Origin: Ahrensia sp.
GTDB lineage: Bacteria; Pseudomonadota; Alphaproteobacteria; Rhizobiales; Rhizobiaceae
Direction of reading: 5' to 3'
Assembly: GCA_028817895.1 (NCBI GenBank)
Contig: JAPPOQ010000028.1
Location: forward strand, 1 to 64,000
Length of the DNA: 64,000 nt
Shown here: piece by piece, positions 27,458 to 36,817 of the stretch
Position numbering within the stretch: the stretch's first letter is position 1
Layout: every line of letters begins with the position of its first letter
Notes under the pieces: model-generated
Database searches by the model: none
What the model was told of the DNA's origin: nothing
The model's input: only the letters and a program-made list of their open reading frames with translations
Made by a program: the position numbers and the translations under genes

Positions 27458-28420
27458 ATGGTGCTGGACGTAGACAGTTTCATTGACCGTCGGCAGCTGC
27501 GGCGCAAGCTGTCGTTTTGGCGCATAGCGGCGTTGCTGGCCATTATTGCCGCCATCACTTCGCTGCTATCAGCGGTTGGCGCGTTTTCCGGCTTTGGACA
27601 GCCAGTTCAACATATCGCCAGGGTTTCCATCTCAGGTGTCATCACGGAAGACAAACCGCTCATCGAGATGCTGGAGCGTATTGGCAAGGACGATCAGGTC
27701 AAAGGCATCGTTCTGTCGATCGATTCGCCGGGAGGCACCACCGTGGGTGGTGAGGCAATCTACGGAGCCGTCCGCAAGCTGAGCGAAAAGAAACCGGTCG
27801 TGACCAGCGTCGGCACGCTGGCAGCTTCTGCAGGATATATGATCGCCAGCGCATCAGACCACATCGTGGCACGCCGATCTTCTATCGTTGGCTCAATCGG
27901 TGTGATCTTCCAGTATCCGCAGGCGACCGAGTTGCTCGACAAGATCGGCGTCGATGTGAAGGAGATCAAATCGTCGCCGCTAAAGGCGGAACCATCGCCG
28001 TTCAACCCCACACCGCCTGAAGCGGTTACAGCGATCCAGGAGCTGGTTGACGACAGCTATCGATGGTTTGTCGATCTCGTCGCCGAACGTCGGTCGCTGG
28101 AGCGCGATGAAGTCTTGAAGATCGCGGACGGGCGCGTCTTTTCAGGTGGCCGCGGGCTAGACCTTAAGCTTGTCGACGCTGTTGGCGGAGAAGACCTCGC
28201 CAAGAAATGGCTTGTTGAGAAAAAAGGGCTTGATGAGACACTGAAGCTGCTCGACTGGAAACCGGAGCGGCCAACGGATGGCCTGATTTTCAACACGGCA
28301 GCAACGAGGTGGCTGGCGGGCCTTTTGGGTGTCGAATGGGGGAAACTCGACACGAAGTTGCCCGGACAGGTCGAAAAAAGGCTGTTTCTTGACGGGCTTT
28401 TGTCGATTTGGCACGGTTAG
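27458..28420 (+). CDS. sppA: signal peptide peptidase SppA, short form
   Basis: Membrane-bound serine protease of the S49 family that degrades cleaved signal peptides; 320 residues. One TM segment (about 22-45) is followed by a single protease domain. The nucleophile S124 ([10 protein letters not shown]) and general base K176 (KSSPLKAEP) are 52 residues apart, as in the Ser/Lys dyad of short SppA. SIDSPGG at 87-93 is the oxyanion-strand motif. The ATG at 27458 was chosen from the family start; a longer frame from 27266 would overlap mnmD. The ihfB gene follows by 61 bp. Confidence 0.93.
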   Translation: MVLDVDSFIDRRQLRRKLSFWRIAALLAIIAAITSLLSAVGAFSGFGQPVQHIARVSISGVITEDKPLIEMLERIGKDDQVKGIVLSIDSPGGTTVGGEAIYGAVRKLSEKKPVVTSVGTLAASAGYMIASASDHIVARRSSIVGSIGVIFQYPQATELLDKIGVDVKEIKSSPLKAEPSPFNPTPPEAVTAIQELVDDSYRWFVDLVAERRSLERDEVLKIADGRVFSGGRGLDLKLVDAVGGEDLAKKWLVEKKGLDETLKLLDWKPERPTDGLIFNTAATRWLAGLLGVEWGKLDTKLPGQVEKRLFLDGLLSIWHG

Positions 28421-28481
28421 GCGGGGTGCGACATCTTGGCAGATTGCCAGGACCACCCTTCGGGAGAGGAAAGACCGAAAC

Positions 28482-28766
28482 ATGATCAAATCTGAACTGG
28501 TTCAGATCGTCGCTGAACAGAATCCGCATCTGTTTCAGCGTGATGTGGAAAACATCGTCAATGCCATCCTTGAAGAGATCAGCAATGCGCTGGCACAGGG
28601 AAACCGCGTGGAGCTTCGCGGTTTCGGCGCATTTTCCGTCAAACACCGTGCTGCTCGTACTGGCCGCAATCCACGCACTGGGGAGCGTGTGGATGTGGAG
28701 GAGAAATGGGTGCCTTTCTTCAAAACGGGGAAGGACCTGCGCGAGCGTCTCAACGCTGAGGTCTGA
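28482..28766 (+). CDS. ihfB: integration host factor subunit beta
   Basis: Small DNA-bending protein of 94 residues, the exact family length. It begins [17 protein letters not shown], and the beta-arm DNA-intercalating motif is [10 protein letters not shown]. Partnered with IhfA, encoded elsewhere, it shapes promoters and recombination complexes. The ATG at 28482 has a GGGAGAGGAAAG tract upstream. Its place between sppA and a LapA-domain gene is standard for Hyphomicrobiales. Confidence 0.96.
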   Translation: MIKSELVQIVAEQNPHLFQRDVENIVNAILEEISNALAQGNRVELRGFGAFSVKHRAARTGRNPRTGERVDVEEKWVPFFKTGKDLRERLNAEV

Positions 28767-28867
28767 CAGACATATCGGACAGATTGGCCGCGTCGCCCCT
28801 TTTTGACCGCGGCATAATGAGCTAGGTCTGCGCAGGAAATCGCTCTTGCGAAGGCTGTGCAATTGAC

Positions 28868-29248
28868 ATGCTGAATCGGCTGACGACGCTCTTCATTCTG
28901 GTGCCTGTGGGTATCATTGTTCTGGCCCTTGCCGTTGCCAATCGCCAGTCAGTCACCCTTGCCGTGCCGCCAGATGTCAATGGTGAGCCCTTGTTTTCGG
29001 CAACCATGCCAATGTTTGCGGTCGTTTTTGTAAGCGTTTTGATCGGCATGGTCATTGGCAGCTGCGCGACATGGTTTAAGCAGGGCCGGTATCGCAAAGA
29101 TGCGCGGGTCCAAAAGTCTCAGGTGCGTCAGGCAACCAGTGAGGCTGAGAAGCAGAAGGAACGCGCGGATGCTCTGGCATCGGAGCTTACCGCAGGTGAA
29201 GCCGCGCGCGCCAAGCTGGGTCTGCCCGCTCCTGCAAAATCAGGCTGA
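28868..29248 (+). CDS. LapA-domain (DUF1049) membrane protein
   Basis: A 126-residue inner-membrane protein with two TM segments (about 8-24 and 47-67) followed by a cytoplasmic coiled-coil tail rich in Glu, Lys and Ala (TSEAEKQKERADALASEL). This matches the LapA/DUF1049 pattern. E. coli LapA acts with LapB in control of lipopolysaccharide synthesis; no LapB is in the window. The final codons overlap the end of the convergent reductase gene by 9 bp. Confidence 0.85.
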   Translation: MLNRLTTLFILVPVGIIVLALAVANRQSVTLAVPPDVNGEPLFSATMPMFAVVFVSVLIGMVIGSCATWFKQGRYRKDARVQKSQVRQATSEAEKQKERADALASELTAGEAARAKLGLPAPAKSG

Positions 29249-30457
29249 CTGATAGGCGGCCTTTATTGCCGCGAGGTCTCCCGCCTCCAGCAGCGCGCGA
29301 TCCGGCGCGAATCCATCGGCAATCATGCGACGAGCCAACATGTGTTCGCCACCGCTGTTGATGGTTTCCACGCAAATCAGTTCGTCATCCAACAGGTGAT
29401 AGACGCTCGCCAGCGAGCCATTGCGCTCGACACTGATGCGATCGGCATCGGGAACGGAAAGCCCCGCGATCTGCAATTTCATCGGCCCGATGTCCGACCA
29501 GAACCAGGGCAGGCTGGTGAAGGGCGTTTCGCGACCGGTGAGCGTTTTTGCAAGAGCACGCGCTTGATCCGCTGCATTTTGCACCGATTCCAGCCGCAGG
29601 ACCTCTGCGCGATGATGTTGGGGGAAGCGCACACAGTCTCCGATGGCGAAGATGCGCCCATCATCGGTACGCATATGCGTGTCGACGACAACACCGTCAT
29701 CTGTTTCGAGACCGCACTGTCGCGCAAGGTCCGTATCCGGCACAGCACCGATGCCAACAAGGACAAGATCGGTTTCGAGCTCTTCACCACCACCAAGCAG
29801 AGCAGCACTGACACGCTCATGCTCGCCCTTGATGGCCTCGATTTTGGTGCCGCAGCGAATGTCAAGACCTGCACCTCGACAGGCACGCAAAACATGATCT
29901 GCGATCTCGGCGCTTGCGGCACGGCCCAGAATGCTGGGCGCCGCCTCCAAAACCGTGACCGAATGCCCCAGCGTCGCCAGCATGGCCGCACTTTCCATAC
30001 CGATGAAACCGCCACCCACGACCACAATCTTGCGCTTCTGTTCCAGATATTGGCGAATCTGACGCGCGTCCTCCGCGCTGCGCAGATGCATCACGCCCCG
30101 AAGCTCCACGCCGGGACAGTCCAGCCGTCGTGCTTTGGTTCCAGTCGCCAGGACAAGATGATGGTAGGAGAAGTCGCCTCTGTCCGTCTCGACCTTGCCG
30201 GCGTCTCGTTCGATCGCGGTCACAGGACAGTTCAGCCGCAAATCGATGGCATTCTGTTCAAAAAACGCGTCCCCGCGCAACAGCTTCAGGCTCTCATCCC
30301 GCGATTTGAGGAAGGACTTGGAAAGCGGAGGGCGGTGGTAGGGTGTATCAGGCTCCTGTGACAGCAGCGTGATGGGCGCCTCATATCCCTCTTCGCGCAG
30401 GCTCGCGGCCAATTGGGTGCCGCCATGACCAGCACCGATGATCACCGTTCCACTCAT
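29240..30457 (-). CDS. ferredoxin/rubredoxin reductase-like FAD oxidoreductase
   Basis: NAD(P)H-dependent flavoprotein of 405 residues. The FAD motif is at the N-terminus (TVIIGAGHGGTQLAASLREE), the NAD motif near 145 (IVVVGGGFIGMESAAML) and a second FAD motif near 270 (GRIFAIGDC). The C-terminal reductase domain (LPWFWSDIGPMKLQIAGL) is typical of reductases feeding P450s or Rieske oxygenases. No ferredoxin, P450 or oxygenase gene is adjacent, so the electron acceptor is unknown. It starts the accessory half of the window. Confidence 0.88.
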   Translation of the reverse strand: MSGTVIIGAGHGGTQLAASLREEGYEAPITLLSQEPDTPYHRPPLSKSFLKSRDESLKLLRGDAFFEQNAIDLRLNCPVTAIERDAGKVETDRGDFSYHHLVLATGTKARRLDCPGVELRGVMHLRSAEDARQIRQYLEQKRKIVVVGGGFIGMESAAMLATLGHSVTVLEAAPSILGRAASAEIADHVLRACRGAGLDIRCGTKIEAIKGEHERVSAALLGGGEELETDLVLVGIGAVPDTDLARQCGLETDDGVVVDTHMRTDDGRIFAIGDCVRFPQHHRAEVLRLESVQNAADQARALAKTLTGRETPFTSLPWFWSDIGPMKLQIAGLSVPDADRISVERNGSLASVYHLLDDELICVETINSGGEHMLARRMIADGFAPDRALLEAGDLAAIKAAYQSA

Positions 30458-30610
30458 TCAATCCGCCGGTCCCAGGCAATCAGGTTTGCGGGCTGCCCCA
30501 TGTTTAGCCAGTGTTTTTGCGCAGCTTGCATTCAAGGTAAAGACGTTTGGTGACACCAGGGCGGCATCTGTGTCATCTGCGCAGACAGCTGTCCGCGATA
30601 AGGAGCGACC

Positions 30611-31852
30611 ATGGGCGACGCCAAAACCATTCTTGTGATTGGAACCTACGATACCAAAGGCGATGAACTCGCCTATCTCGCAGAGCGAATCCGTACCCAG
30701 GGCGGCGAGGTGATGACGATGGATGTCAGCGTTCTGGGCGATCCTCCGCACCCCGTTGATATTTCCAAGCATGAGGTCGCTGAAGCCGCCAGTTCCTCCA
30801 TCGACACGGCCATAGGTCAGCAAGACGAGAACGCAGCCATGCAGATCATGGCGCGCGGCGCATCTACTCTCACTGCAAAGCTGCATGTTGAGGGCAAAAT
30901 CGACGCAATGATTTGCCTTGGCGGAACAATGGGCACCGATCTCGCACTTGATTGCGCGAAAGCGCTGCCGATGGGCGTACCCAAATACATCATCTCCACG
31001 GTTGCCTTCTCGCCCCTCATTCCCGCCGACCGTTTGTCAGCCGATGTGCAGATGATCCTTTGGGCCGGCGGTCTTTACGGGTTGAACGCCGTCTGCAAAT
31101 CGTCACTCAGCCAGGCCGCCGGGGCGGTTCTGGGGGCGGCGCGCGCTGTGGAGCCTCCCGCTTCCGCGCGACCAGTCATCGGCATGACGAGCCTCGGCTC
31201 CTCCTGCCTATCTTACATGAAATTGCTGAAACCCGCTCTTGAAGATCGCGGCTTTGAAGTTGCGATCTTTCACGCAACCGGCATGGGCGGAATGGCATTT
31301 GAGACCATCGCCGCGCAGGGTGGGTTCACCTGCGTGATGGATTTTGCCCTGCCGGAACTGGGAAACTGGCTGGCGGGCTCAGTGGTGCATTCCGGCCCCA
31401 ACCGCCTGACCTCGGCGGGTAAGGCGGGCATTCCTCAGATCGTTGCGCCCGGTTGCCTCGATCTGATCGATTTTGCCGGGTGGCAGGACATTCCCGAACG
31501 CTACAGCGACAGGCCCTTCCACGCCCACAATCGGCTGATCAAGTCTTCGGGGCTTAATGCGCAGGAGCGGCGCGAAACGGCCAAGGCCATGGGTGAGCGT
31601 TTGGCCGTCGCGACAGCGCCGGTTCACGTTCTTCTTCCCACACAGGGCATTGAGGAATGGGATCGACCGGGTGAACCGGCCCATGACCCGGAGGCGCTCG
31701 CTGCTTTTTGTGATGAGATGCAGAAGGCGATAAAGCCTCCCGCCCTTTTGAGCGCAATCGACTGCCACATCAACGATCGGGCCTTTGCCGACACTGCGCT
31801 GGACATTCTCGATGGATGGATCGCTGACGGCACGGTCAACACGAAGGCGTGA
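30611..31852 (+). CDS. Tm-1-like ATP-binding domain protein (UPF0261)
   Basis: A 413-residue protein of the UPF0261/Tm-1-like family (begins GDAKTILVIGTYDTKGDELAYL; later CLGGTMGTDLALDCAKALPMGVPK and the Gly-rich GATGMGGMAFETIA-type segment). It corresponds to the N-terminal nucleotide-binding region of plant Tm-1; the TIM-barrel half is absent. Bacterial homologues recur in catabolic clusters but have no firm biochemical role. GGAG lies 6 bp before the ATG. It converges with the TRAP large permease. Confidence 0.85.
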   Translation: MGDAKTILVIGTYDTKGDELAYLAERIRTQGGEVMTMDVSVLGDPPHPVDISKHEVAEAASSSIDTAIGQQDENAAMQIMARGASTLTAKLHVEGKIDAMICLGGTMGTDLALDCAKALPMGVPKYIISTVAFSPLIPADRLSADVQMILWAGGLYGLNAVCKSSLSQAAGAVLGAARAVEPPASARPVIGMTSLGSSCLSYMKLLKPALEDRGFEVAIFHATGMGGMAFETIAAQGGFTCVMDFALPELGNWLAGSVVHSGPNRLTSAGKAGIPQIVAPGCLDLIDFAGWQDIPERYSDRPFHAHNRLIKSSGLNAQERRETAKAMGERLAVATAPVHVLLPTQGIEEWDRPGEPAHDPEALAAFCDEMQKAIKPPALLSAIDCHINDRAFADTALDILDGWIADGTVNTKA

Positions 31853-31874
31853 CATCGCGGGTAATGTTGAAAGT

Positions 31875-33164
31875 TCACATGTAGGACGGCAGCAACAGGG
31901 CAATGCCCGGAACAAGTGCCAAAAGCACGAGCCGCGCAATATCTGCGATCCAGAAGGGCGTCACCCCGCGAAATATGGTCGATACTTTCACGTCCTTCAG
32001 CACCCCCTTAAGCACAAACACGTTGAGCCCAATGGGAGGCGTGATCAGGCTGATCTCGGTTGCGACCACCACCAGTATGCCGAACCAGATAATATCGAAG
32101 CCAAGTGCCTCAACGACAGGAGAAAATATTGGAACGGTAAGCAGGATCATCGACAGCGATTCAAACACACAGCCGAGCAGCAGATAGATCGCCAGAATGA
32201 TGAAGATCACACCAAGTGGAGAGGCATCAAACGAATTGACGATGCCGATCAGCGCATCCGGCAGGCCTGCGCGATTGACGAAATTCGAAAAGATCAGCGC
32301 GCCAAACAAAACGAGGAACAGCTTGGCTGTTGTGAGCACCGTTTCACGGCACACTTCCATCAGCACTTTCAGATTGAGTGCGCCGCGCAACCAAGTGATC
32401 ACAATGGCACCTGCCGCGCCCATGCCGGCGGCTTCTGTCGGGGTGAAGGCGCCAATGTAAATGCCGCCTATCACAAAAATGAACAGGCCAAGCGTCGCCC
32501 AGACATCACGCAACGCGACGAGACGATCTCCCCAGCCAGTACGGTCACCAGCCGGACCCGCTTCCGGGTTTCGGCTGACCACGAAAAACACCGCGGCCAA
32601 GTAGAAAAGAACACCGATCAGCCCCGGAAGAATGCCGGCAATGAAAAGTTTGCCCACTGACGCTTCCGTCAACAGGCCGTAGATAACGAGGATCACGCTT
32701 GGCGGGATCAGAATGCCGAGCGTGCCGCCCGCCGCGATGGAAGCGCTGGCAAGACCATCATCATATTTGTATCGGCGCATCTCCGGCATGGCGACTTTCG
32801 ACATGGTTGCAGCAGTTGCCAGCGAAGACCCGCAAATCGCGGAAAACATGCCGCAAGCACAGATGGTCGACATGGCAAGGCCGCCCTTGCGGTGACCCAA
32901 AAACACATAGGCTGCGCGGTAAAGCTCGCGCGCCATGCCGCCGCGTTCCACCATCAAACCCATCAGAATGAACAAAGGAACGACCGAAAGGCCGTAGGAT
33001 TGCCCCGAGTCAATCACCAGTCGCGCGGCACTTGAGATCGCAGCGCGATAGCTCGACAATTCGGCAAATCCGACAACGCCAACCAGGCCCAACGCAACGC
33101 CAAGCGGCATGCGCATGAAGGCCAGCACCAATACGGCGGCGAATCCGATCAGGGCAGCTGTCAT
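31875..33164 (-). CDS. dctM: TRAP transporter large permease (DctM)
   Basis: Membrane subunit of 429 residues with about 12 TM segments that couples Na+ influx to solute uptake. DctM landmarks include PLFILMGLMVERGG, CACGMFSAICGSSLATAATM and GTLGILIPPSVILVIYG. The start overlaps the dctQ stop by ATGA. With dctP and dctQ it forms a complete transporter transcribed away from the NicX-like operon. Confidence 0.94.
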   Translation of the reverse strand: MTAALIGFAAVLVLAFMRMPLGVALGLVGVVGFAELSSYRAAISSAARLVIDSGQSYGLSVVPLFILMGLMVERGGMARELYRAAYVFLGHRKGGLAMSTICACGMFSAICGSSLATAATMSKVAMPEMRRYKYDDGLASASIAAGGTLGILIPPSVILVIYGLLTEASVGKLFIAGILPGLIGVLFYLAAVFFVVSRNPEAGPAGDRTGWGDRLVALRDVWATLGLFIFVIGGIYIGAFTPTEAAGMGAAGAIVITWLRGALNLKVLMEVCRETVLTTAKLFLVLFGALIFSNFVNRAGLPDALIGIVNSFDASPLGVIFIILAIYLLLGCVFESLSMILLTVPIFSPVVEALGFDIIWFGILVVVATEISLITPPIGLNVFVLKGVLKDVKVSTIFRGVTPFWIADIARLVLLALVPGIALLLPSYM

Positions 33165-33703
33165 GGCTCAGCCCGTTCCCCTTTTTCCGCTTGCTCCACT
33201 TCCTGCATTTGACCGGGGCGGGAAAGGAGCACCAATGCGCGCAGCAGACTCACGATGGCCGCGCAGAAAATGGCGGCGGTGATCAGGCCAACCACCGGAT
33301 ATCGAGGTATGCGCAAATATTCGGTGATGTCGCCATCGTCCCAAGCGCGCAGAGCATAATCGTAAACGCGATCGCCCAGAGCCAAGGCTACACCGACCGT
33401 GACGAACAGAAACAGCACGGTCACGAACCAACCGAGTTTGCCGCGACCAAGCTGCGGAATCAGATCCACATTGATGTGGTCATTGCGCAAAAACATCAGC
33501 GGGAAGACCAGAAAAATCATCAGCCCCATGCAGATCTGCACCAGTTCCACCGCCCCAACCAGAGGACTGCGGAAGAAATAACGGCCAATCACATCAATGC
33601 AGGTGAGAACGACGAGCGCCAGAAGAACCAGCGATGCCAGCCCCGCGAGAAAAAGGCTGGCGGAGCGCGCCAGCCTTTCCAACCGGTACATGATCAACCG
33701 CAT
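33161..33703 (-). CDS. dctQ: TRAP transporter small permease (DctQ)
   Basis: A 180-residue membrane protein with four TM segments, the size of DctQ subunits. The segment DVIGRYFFRSPLVGAVELVQ is the family signature. The ATG at 33703 is used; an in-frame ATG at 33691 is possible. It lies 12 bp after dctP and overlaps dctM by 4 bp. Confidence 0.92.
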   Translation of the reverse strand: MRLIMYRLERLARSASLFLAGLASLVLLALVVLTCIDVIGRYFFRSPLVGAVELVQICMGLMIFLVFPLMFLRNDHINVDLIPQLGRGKLGWFVTVLFLFVTVGVALALGDRVYDYALRAWDDGDITEYLRIPRYPVVGLITAAIFCAAIVSLLRALVLLSRPGQMQEVEQAEKGERAEP

Positions 33704-33715
33704 GGCGGTTTTCGC

Positions 33716-34723
33716 TTATTTCAGCTGCGACTTCATGAAGTCCAGCGCCGCCGTGGCATCGACGCCGCGGCTTTCCACTTCTTTCATGACTTCTGCCTGA
33801 ATACCCGCTGTCTTTTCCTTGAAATAGGCGCGTTCCTCGGCGCTGGCTTCCACCAGTTCAATGCCACTTTCCTTCGATGCTTCAAGACCGATCTGGTCCG
33901 CCTCATCCCAGAAGCGACCGATCGTGCGGGCCATGTCCACGCCACGAACCTTATCCACACAGGCGCGGTGATCGTCAGACAGGCCTTCATAGCTGTCCTG
34001 GTTCAAAATGAACGCGAAGGATGTTGTATAGGTGCCATCGGGATTGACGAAGGCATATTTTGTCAACTCGTTGATCTTGAAGGAATGCAACGTCTCAATG
34101 GGGAAGAACACGCCTTCCGCGACACCTGAAGAAATCGCCTCATAGACAGCTGGTGCCGGCATGTTGACCCCGGCCACGCCGAGCGCCGAACCCACCTGAT
34201 TGGCAACACCGCCGCCAACACGCAATTTCATACCCTCAAGCTGCTTGTAGGATGTCACTTTTTCCTTCGTGTTGATAACTCCCGGGCCATGCACAAAGTT
34301 CGCCAGAACTTCGACACCCTTGGCTTCTTTTGCATCGGCGAAAAACTTCTCATGCGTTGCCTGGAAAGCAGCGGACAGTGTCTCTGCATTGGCACCAAGA
34401 CCAGGAAGTTCAGCCAGTTTGGTGGTCAGAAACTTACCCTTCGTATAGCCATGCACGATCCAGCCAAGATCGGCGACACCATCACGCACCGTGTCATATT
34501 GTGCCGGCGGCGGAGCCAGACCGTTTTCAAGTTTCACACTCAACGTGCCGTTGGAGCAGGCCTGCAACTGCTCATTGAACCAGGGGTAAACCTTGGTGGC
34601 CATCGCATGCTTGGGTCCGGCCCAATGCGACATGGTCAGCACCTTGGTTTCAGCCTGTGCTATGGATGAGAACGCTGCCACGCCGACAGCAGAAGCGAGC
34701 AAGCACTTAAGAACAGATTTCAT
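33716..34723 (-). CDS. dctP: TRAP transporter substrate-binding protein (DctP)
   Basis: Periplasmic binding protein of 335 residues with a signal peptide (LLASAVGVAAFSSIAQAET) and DctP-fold motifs: VLTMSHWAGPKHAM, LEGMKLRVGGGVANQVGSALG and AVYEAISSGVAEGVFFPIET. The arginine in KLRVGG is at the position that binds the ligand carboxylate in TRAP receptors, so an organic acid is likely. The ATG at 34723 carries the signal peptide and a GGGAGG site upstream. It diverges from the NicX-like gene. Confidence 0.93.
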   Translation of the reverse strand: MKSVLKCLLASAVGVAAFSSIAQAETKVLTMSHWAGPKHAMATKVYPWFNEQLQACSNGTLSVKLENGLAPPPAQYDTVRDGVADLGWIVHGYTKGKFLTTKLAELPGLGANAETLSAAFQATHEKFFADAKEAKGVEVLANFVHGPGVINTKEKVTSYKQLEGMKLRVGGGVANQVGSALGVAGVNMPAPAVYEAISSGVAEGVFFPIETLHSFKINELTKYAFVNPDGTYTTSFAFILNQDSYEGLSDDHRACVDKVRGVDMARTIGRFWDEADQIGLEASKESGIELVEASAEERAYFKEKTAGIQAEVMKEVESRGVDATAALDFMKSQLK

Positions 34724-34834
34724 ATCAACCTCCCAGTTGTGATGTTCCGGATGTGATCTTCCGGTTGCGATATGTGGACCGCGCAAAGACACCGCATCTG
34801 TTTCACGCGGCCCCAAGCCCCTCCCTCAAGCTCC

Positions 34835-34851
34835 GCTGTGTTGCACACAGC
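34835..34851. promoter_or_regulatory. palindrome between dctP and nicX-like gene
   Basis: GCTGTG-TTGCA-CACAGC, with perfect 6-bp arms and a 5-bp centre, lies in the 260-bp divergent intergenic region. Its position suits an operator controlling both directions. A 9-bp direct repeat CCAGTTTGG (34879-34887 and 34958-34966) also occurs between it and the downstream start. No regulator gene is adjacent. Confidence 0.35.
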
Positions 34852-34983
34852 CTGCTATTTTGTCCAGTTCATATGCATCCAGTTTGGCACTTGCACCGGA
34901 TCGACATTCGCGCCGCGGCGTGATCAATTGGCAGGCTCGGAAATGGCCGAAACGCTGCCAGTTTGGACAGTCAGTATCGTTTG

Positions 34984-36030
34984 ATGTTTACAGATCGTAT
35001 CGAAGGAAAGTGGATCGACTGCTTTGCTCGCAATTTTGTCCTGAGCGGAGTTGCGAAGGGCGATGAGGTCATTGTCCTTTCAGAGACGCAGTCGCGCAAG
35101 ATCAATGTGCAGCTTGCGGAACTTGCCCTGCTCCAGCTTGGCGCAAAGCCAGCCCATGTCTGCGTCACGTCTCCTGCACAAAGCGCACCCATTCCGGTTC
35201 GGTCGACCGGGGCCTCGACGGCGCTGCGGTTTCACTCGCCGGTCATGGCTGCACTCTCATTCGGAGGGTTGGTGGTGGATTGCACTGTGGAAGGTCTGCT
35301 CCATGCCGCTGAACTTCCGACAATCCTGAAATCCGGCACAAGAGTGTTGATGATATCCAACGAACACCCCGATGTTCTGGAACGGCTTGGCAGCGATGAG
35401 ACCCTCAAGGACCGTGTGAAAACGGGCATGAAGATGATGCGCGGTGCCAGGCAGATGCATGTCACGTCAAAAGCGGGGTCCGATCTCATTATTGATCTTG
35501 AAGGCGCGGTGGTCGGCGGCGGATGGGGCTTCACAACCACCCCCGGCACGATCACAAACTGGCCCGGCGGTTTGTGCCTTGCCTTCCCCGCAGGTGGAAC
35601 CACCAATGGCACATTGGTTCTCAATACCGGTGATCAGAACCTGACTTTCAAGCGCTATATGGAAAGCCCTGTCCGGCTGACCATCGAGAACGACTACGTT
35701 ACGGACATTGCAGGCGACGGACTGGATGCCATGCTCACACGCGCTGCCATCGAGGTTTGGGAGGATGCGGATGCCTATGCCGTGTCGCATGTTGGCTGGG
35801 GCATGAATCATCGGGCGAAATGGGCTGCCATGGCGCATTACGACAAGGGCGATCACAATGGCACGGAGCAACGCGTCTTTGCTGGAAACTTCTTGTTCTC
35901 CACGGGCGCAAATGAGATCGCGAAACGCTACACCCAGGGTCATTTCGACCTGCCCATGCGCGACTGTTCGATCACATTGGATGGAAGAACAGTCGTGGAA
36001 GACGGCCAGCTTGTCGAGGCGCTGGCATGA
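34984..36030 (+). CDS. NicX-like 2,5-dihydroxypyridine dioxygenase family
   Basis: A 348-residue protein of the M29-like/NicX family of Fe(II) ring-cleaving dioxygenases. It follows Pseudomonas NicX over most of its length as I recall that sequence, including RQMHVTSKAGSDLI, NWPGGLCLAFP, GTLVLNTGDQNLTFKRY, YAVSHVGWGMNHRAKW and VFAGNFLFSTG. The metal ligands of NicX (two His and one Asp) map to H269 and the HxD pair H320/D322 in QGHFDLP. The real substrate may be another hydroxylated ring. The ATG at 34984 is preferred; a TTG at 34963 would add 7 residues. The stop overlaps the next start by ATGA. Confidence 0.8.
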   Translation: MFTDRIEGKWIDCFARNFVLSGVAKGDEVIVLSETQSRKINVQLAELALLQLGAKPAHVCVTSPAQSAPIPVRSTGASTALRFHSPVMAALSFGGLVVDCTVEGLLHAAELPTILKSGTRVLMISNEHPDVLERLGSDETLKDRVKTGMKMMRGARQMHVTSKAGSDLIIDLEGAVVGGGWGFTTTPGTITNWPGGLCLAFPAGGTTNGTLVLNTGDQNLTFKRYMESPVRLTIENDYVTDIAGDGLDAMLTRAAIEVWEDADAYAVSHVGWGMNHRAKWAAMAHYDKGDHNGTEQRVFAGNFLFSTGANEIAKRYTQGHFDLPMRDCSITLDGRTVVEDGQLVEALA

Positions 36031-36806
36031 GTGTGTCCTACGTCTCGCATGGCACATCGGAAAAGGCGGTCATCTATCTGCACGGTGTTGGCAGCGGCAA
36101 GGAAGGCTGGATGGCGCAGCGCGATGCGACGGTCGAGGCCGGCTTCCGCTTTGTCGCGATCGACGCACCGGGCTTTGGCTCCACGCCGTTGCCAGATGCT
36201 GCGGGCTTTGGGTCACATGTTCAAAGCGTTCTCGATGTCATGCAACAGGAGGGCCTGGAGGAGGCCGTGCTATGCGGCCATTCCATGGGTGGCATGACGG
36301 CACAAGAGTTTTACGCCCAGCACCCGCAACGCGCGAGCGCACTCGTGCTTTCGGGAACAAGCCCGGCCTTTGGCAAAGCCAATGGAGACTTCCAAAAGGC
36401 TTTTCTGCGAGCCCGGTTCGAGCCCTTTGACCAGGGCATGAGCATGCCGGAATTTGCAAACGCTTTCAGTGCAGACTTGCTCGGCTCGGCGGCAAGCGAC
36501 GACGCATTGCGCCAAATCATCGAAGTTATGTCGCCGGTTTCCATTCCAGCCTATCGCAGGGCGGTGGAAACTCTGACGCATTTTGACCGGCGCGATAATC
36601 TGCCATCCATAAGCGTGCCTGTCCTGCTGATCGCGGGAGAAGAAGACGAGAACGCGCCCGCCAAGATGATGGAAAAGATGGCTTCCTACATTTCCAACGC
36701 GACTTATGTAGAATTGGAGAAGACGGGCCATATGGCGCCGGTGGAAAATGCTGACGCCTTCAACCAGAATCTGGGCGCATTTTTGAGCCGACTGGGCTTG
36801 ACGTGA
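36027..36806 (+). CDS. alpha/beta hydrolase (NicD/PcaD-like)
   Basis: A 259-residue alpha/beta-fold hydrolase with nucleophile S86 in GHSMGG, probable acid D207 in GEEDENAP and base H235 in TGHMAPVEN. The oxyanion-hole region is YLHGVGSGKEGW. In nicotinate catabolism NicD deformylates the product of NicX, and an ATGA overlap with the NicX-like gene supports a next-step role. Similarity also fits enol-lactonases such as PcaD. Cytoplasmic. Confidence 0.85.
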   Translation: MSVSYVSHGTSEKAVIYLHGVGSGKEGWMAQRDATVEAGFRFVAIDAPGFGSTPLPDAAGFGSHVQSVLDVMQQEGLEEAVLCGHSMGGMTAQEFYAQHPQRASALVLSGTSPAFGKANGDFQKAFLRARFEPFDQGMSMPEFANAFSADLLGSAASDDALRQIIEVMSPVSIPAYRRAVETLTHFDRRDNLPSISVPVLLIAGEEDENAPAKMMEKMASYISNATYVELEKTGHMAPVENADAFNQNLGAFLSRLGLT

Positions 36807-36817
36807 GGGGGTGATCC

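Noticed and set aside
29342-30361. 339-codon plus-strand frame
   Set aside because: It lies antisense inside the FAD reductase, which has clear FAD and NAD motifs; the translation has no recognisable domain.
30584-30593. GACAGCTGTC palindrome before the Tm-1-like gene
   Set aside because: A 10-bp palindrome is likely by chance at this scale; no second copy nearby.
33191-34129. 312-codon plus-strand frame over the TRAP genes
   Set aside because: Antisense shadow of dctQ and dctP, Gln/His-rich with no family features.
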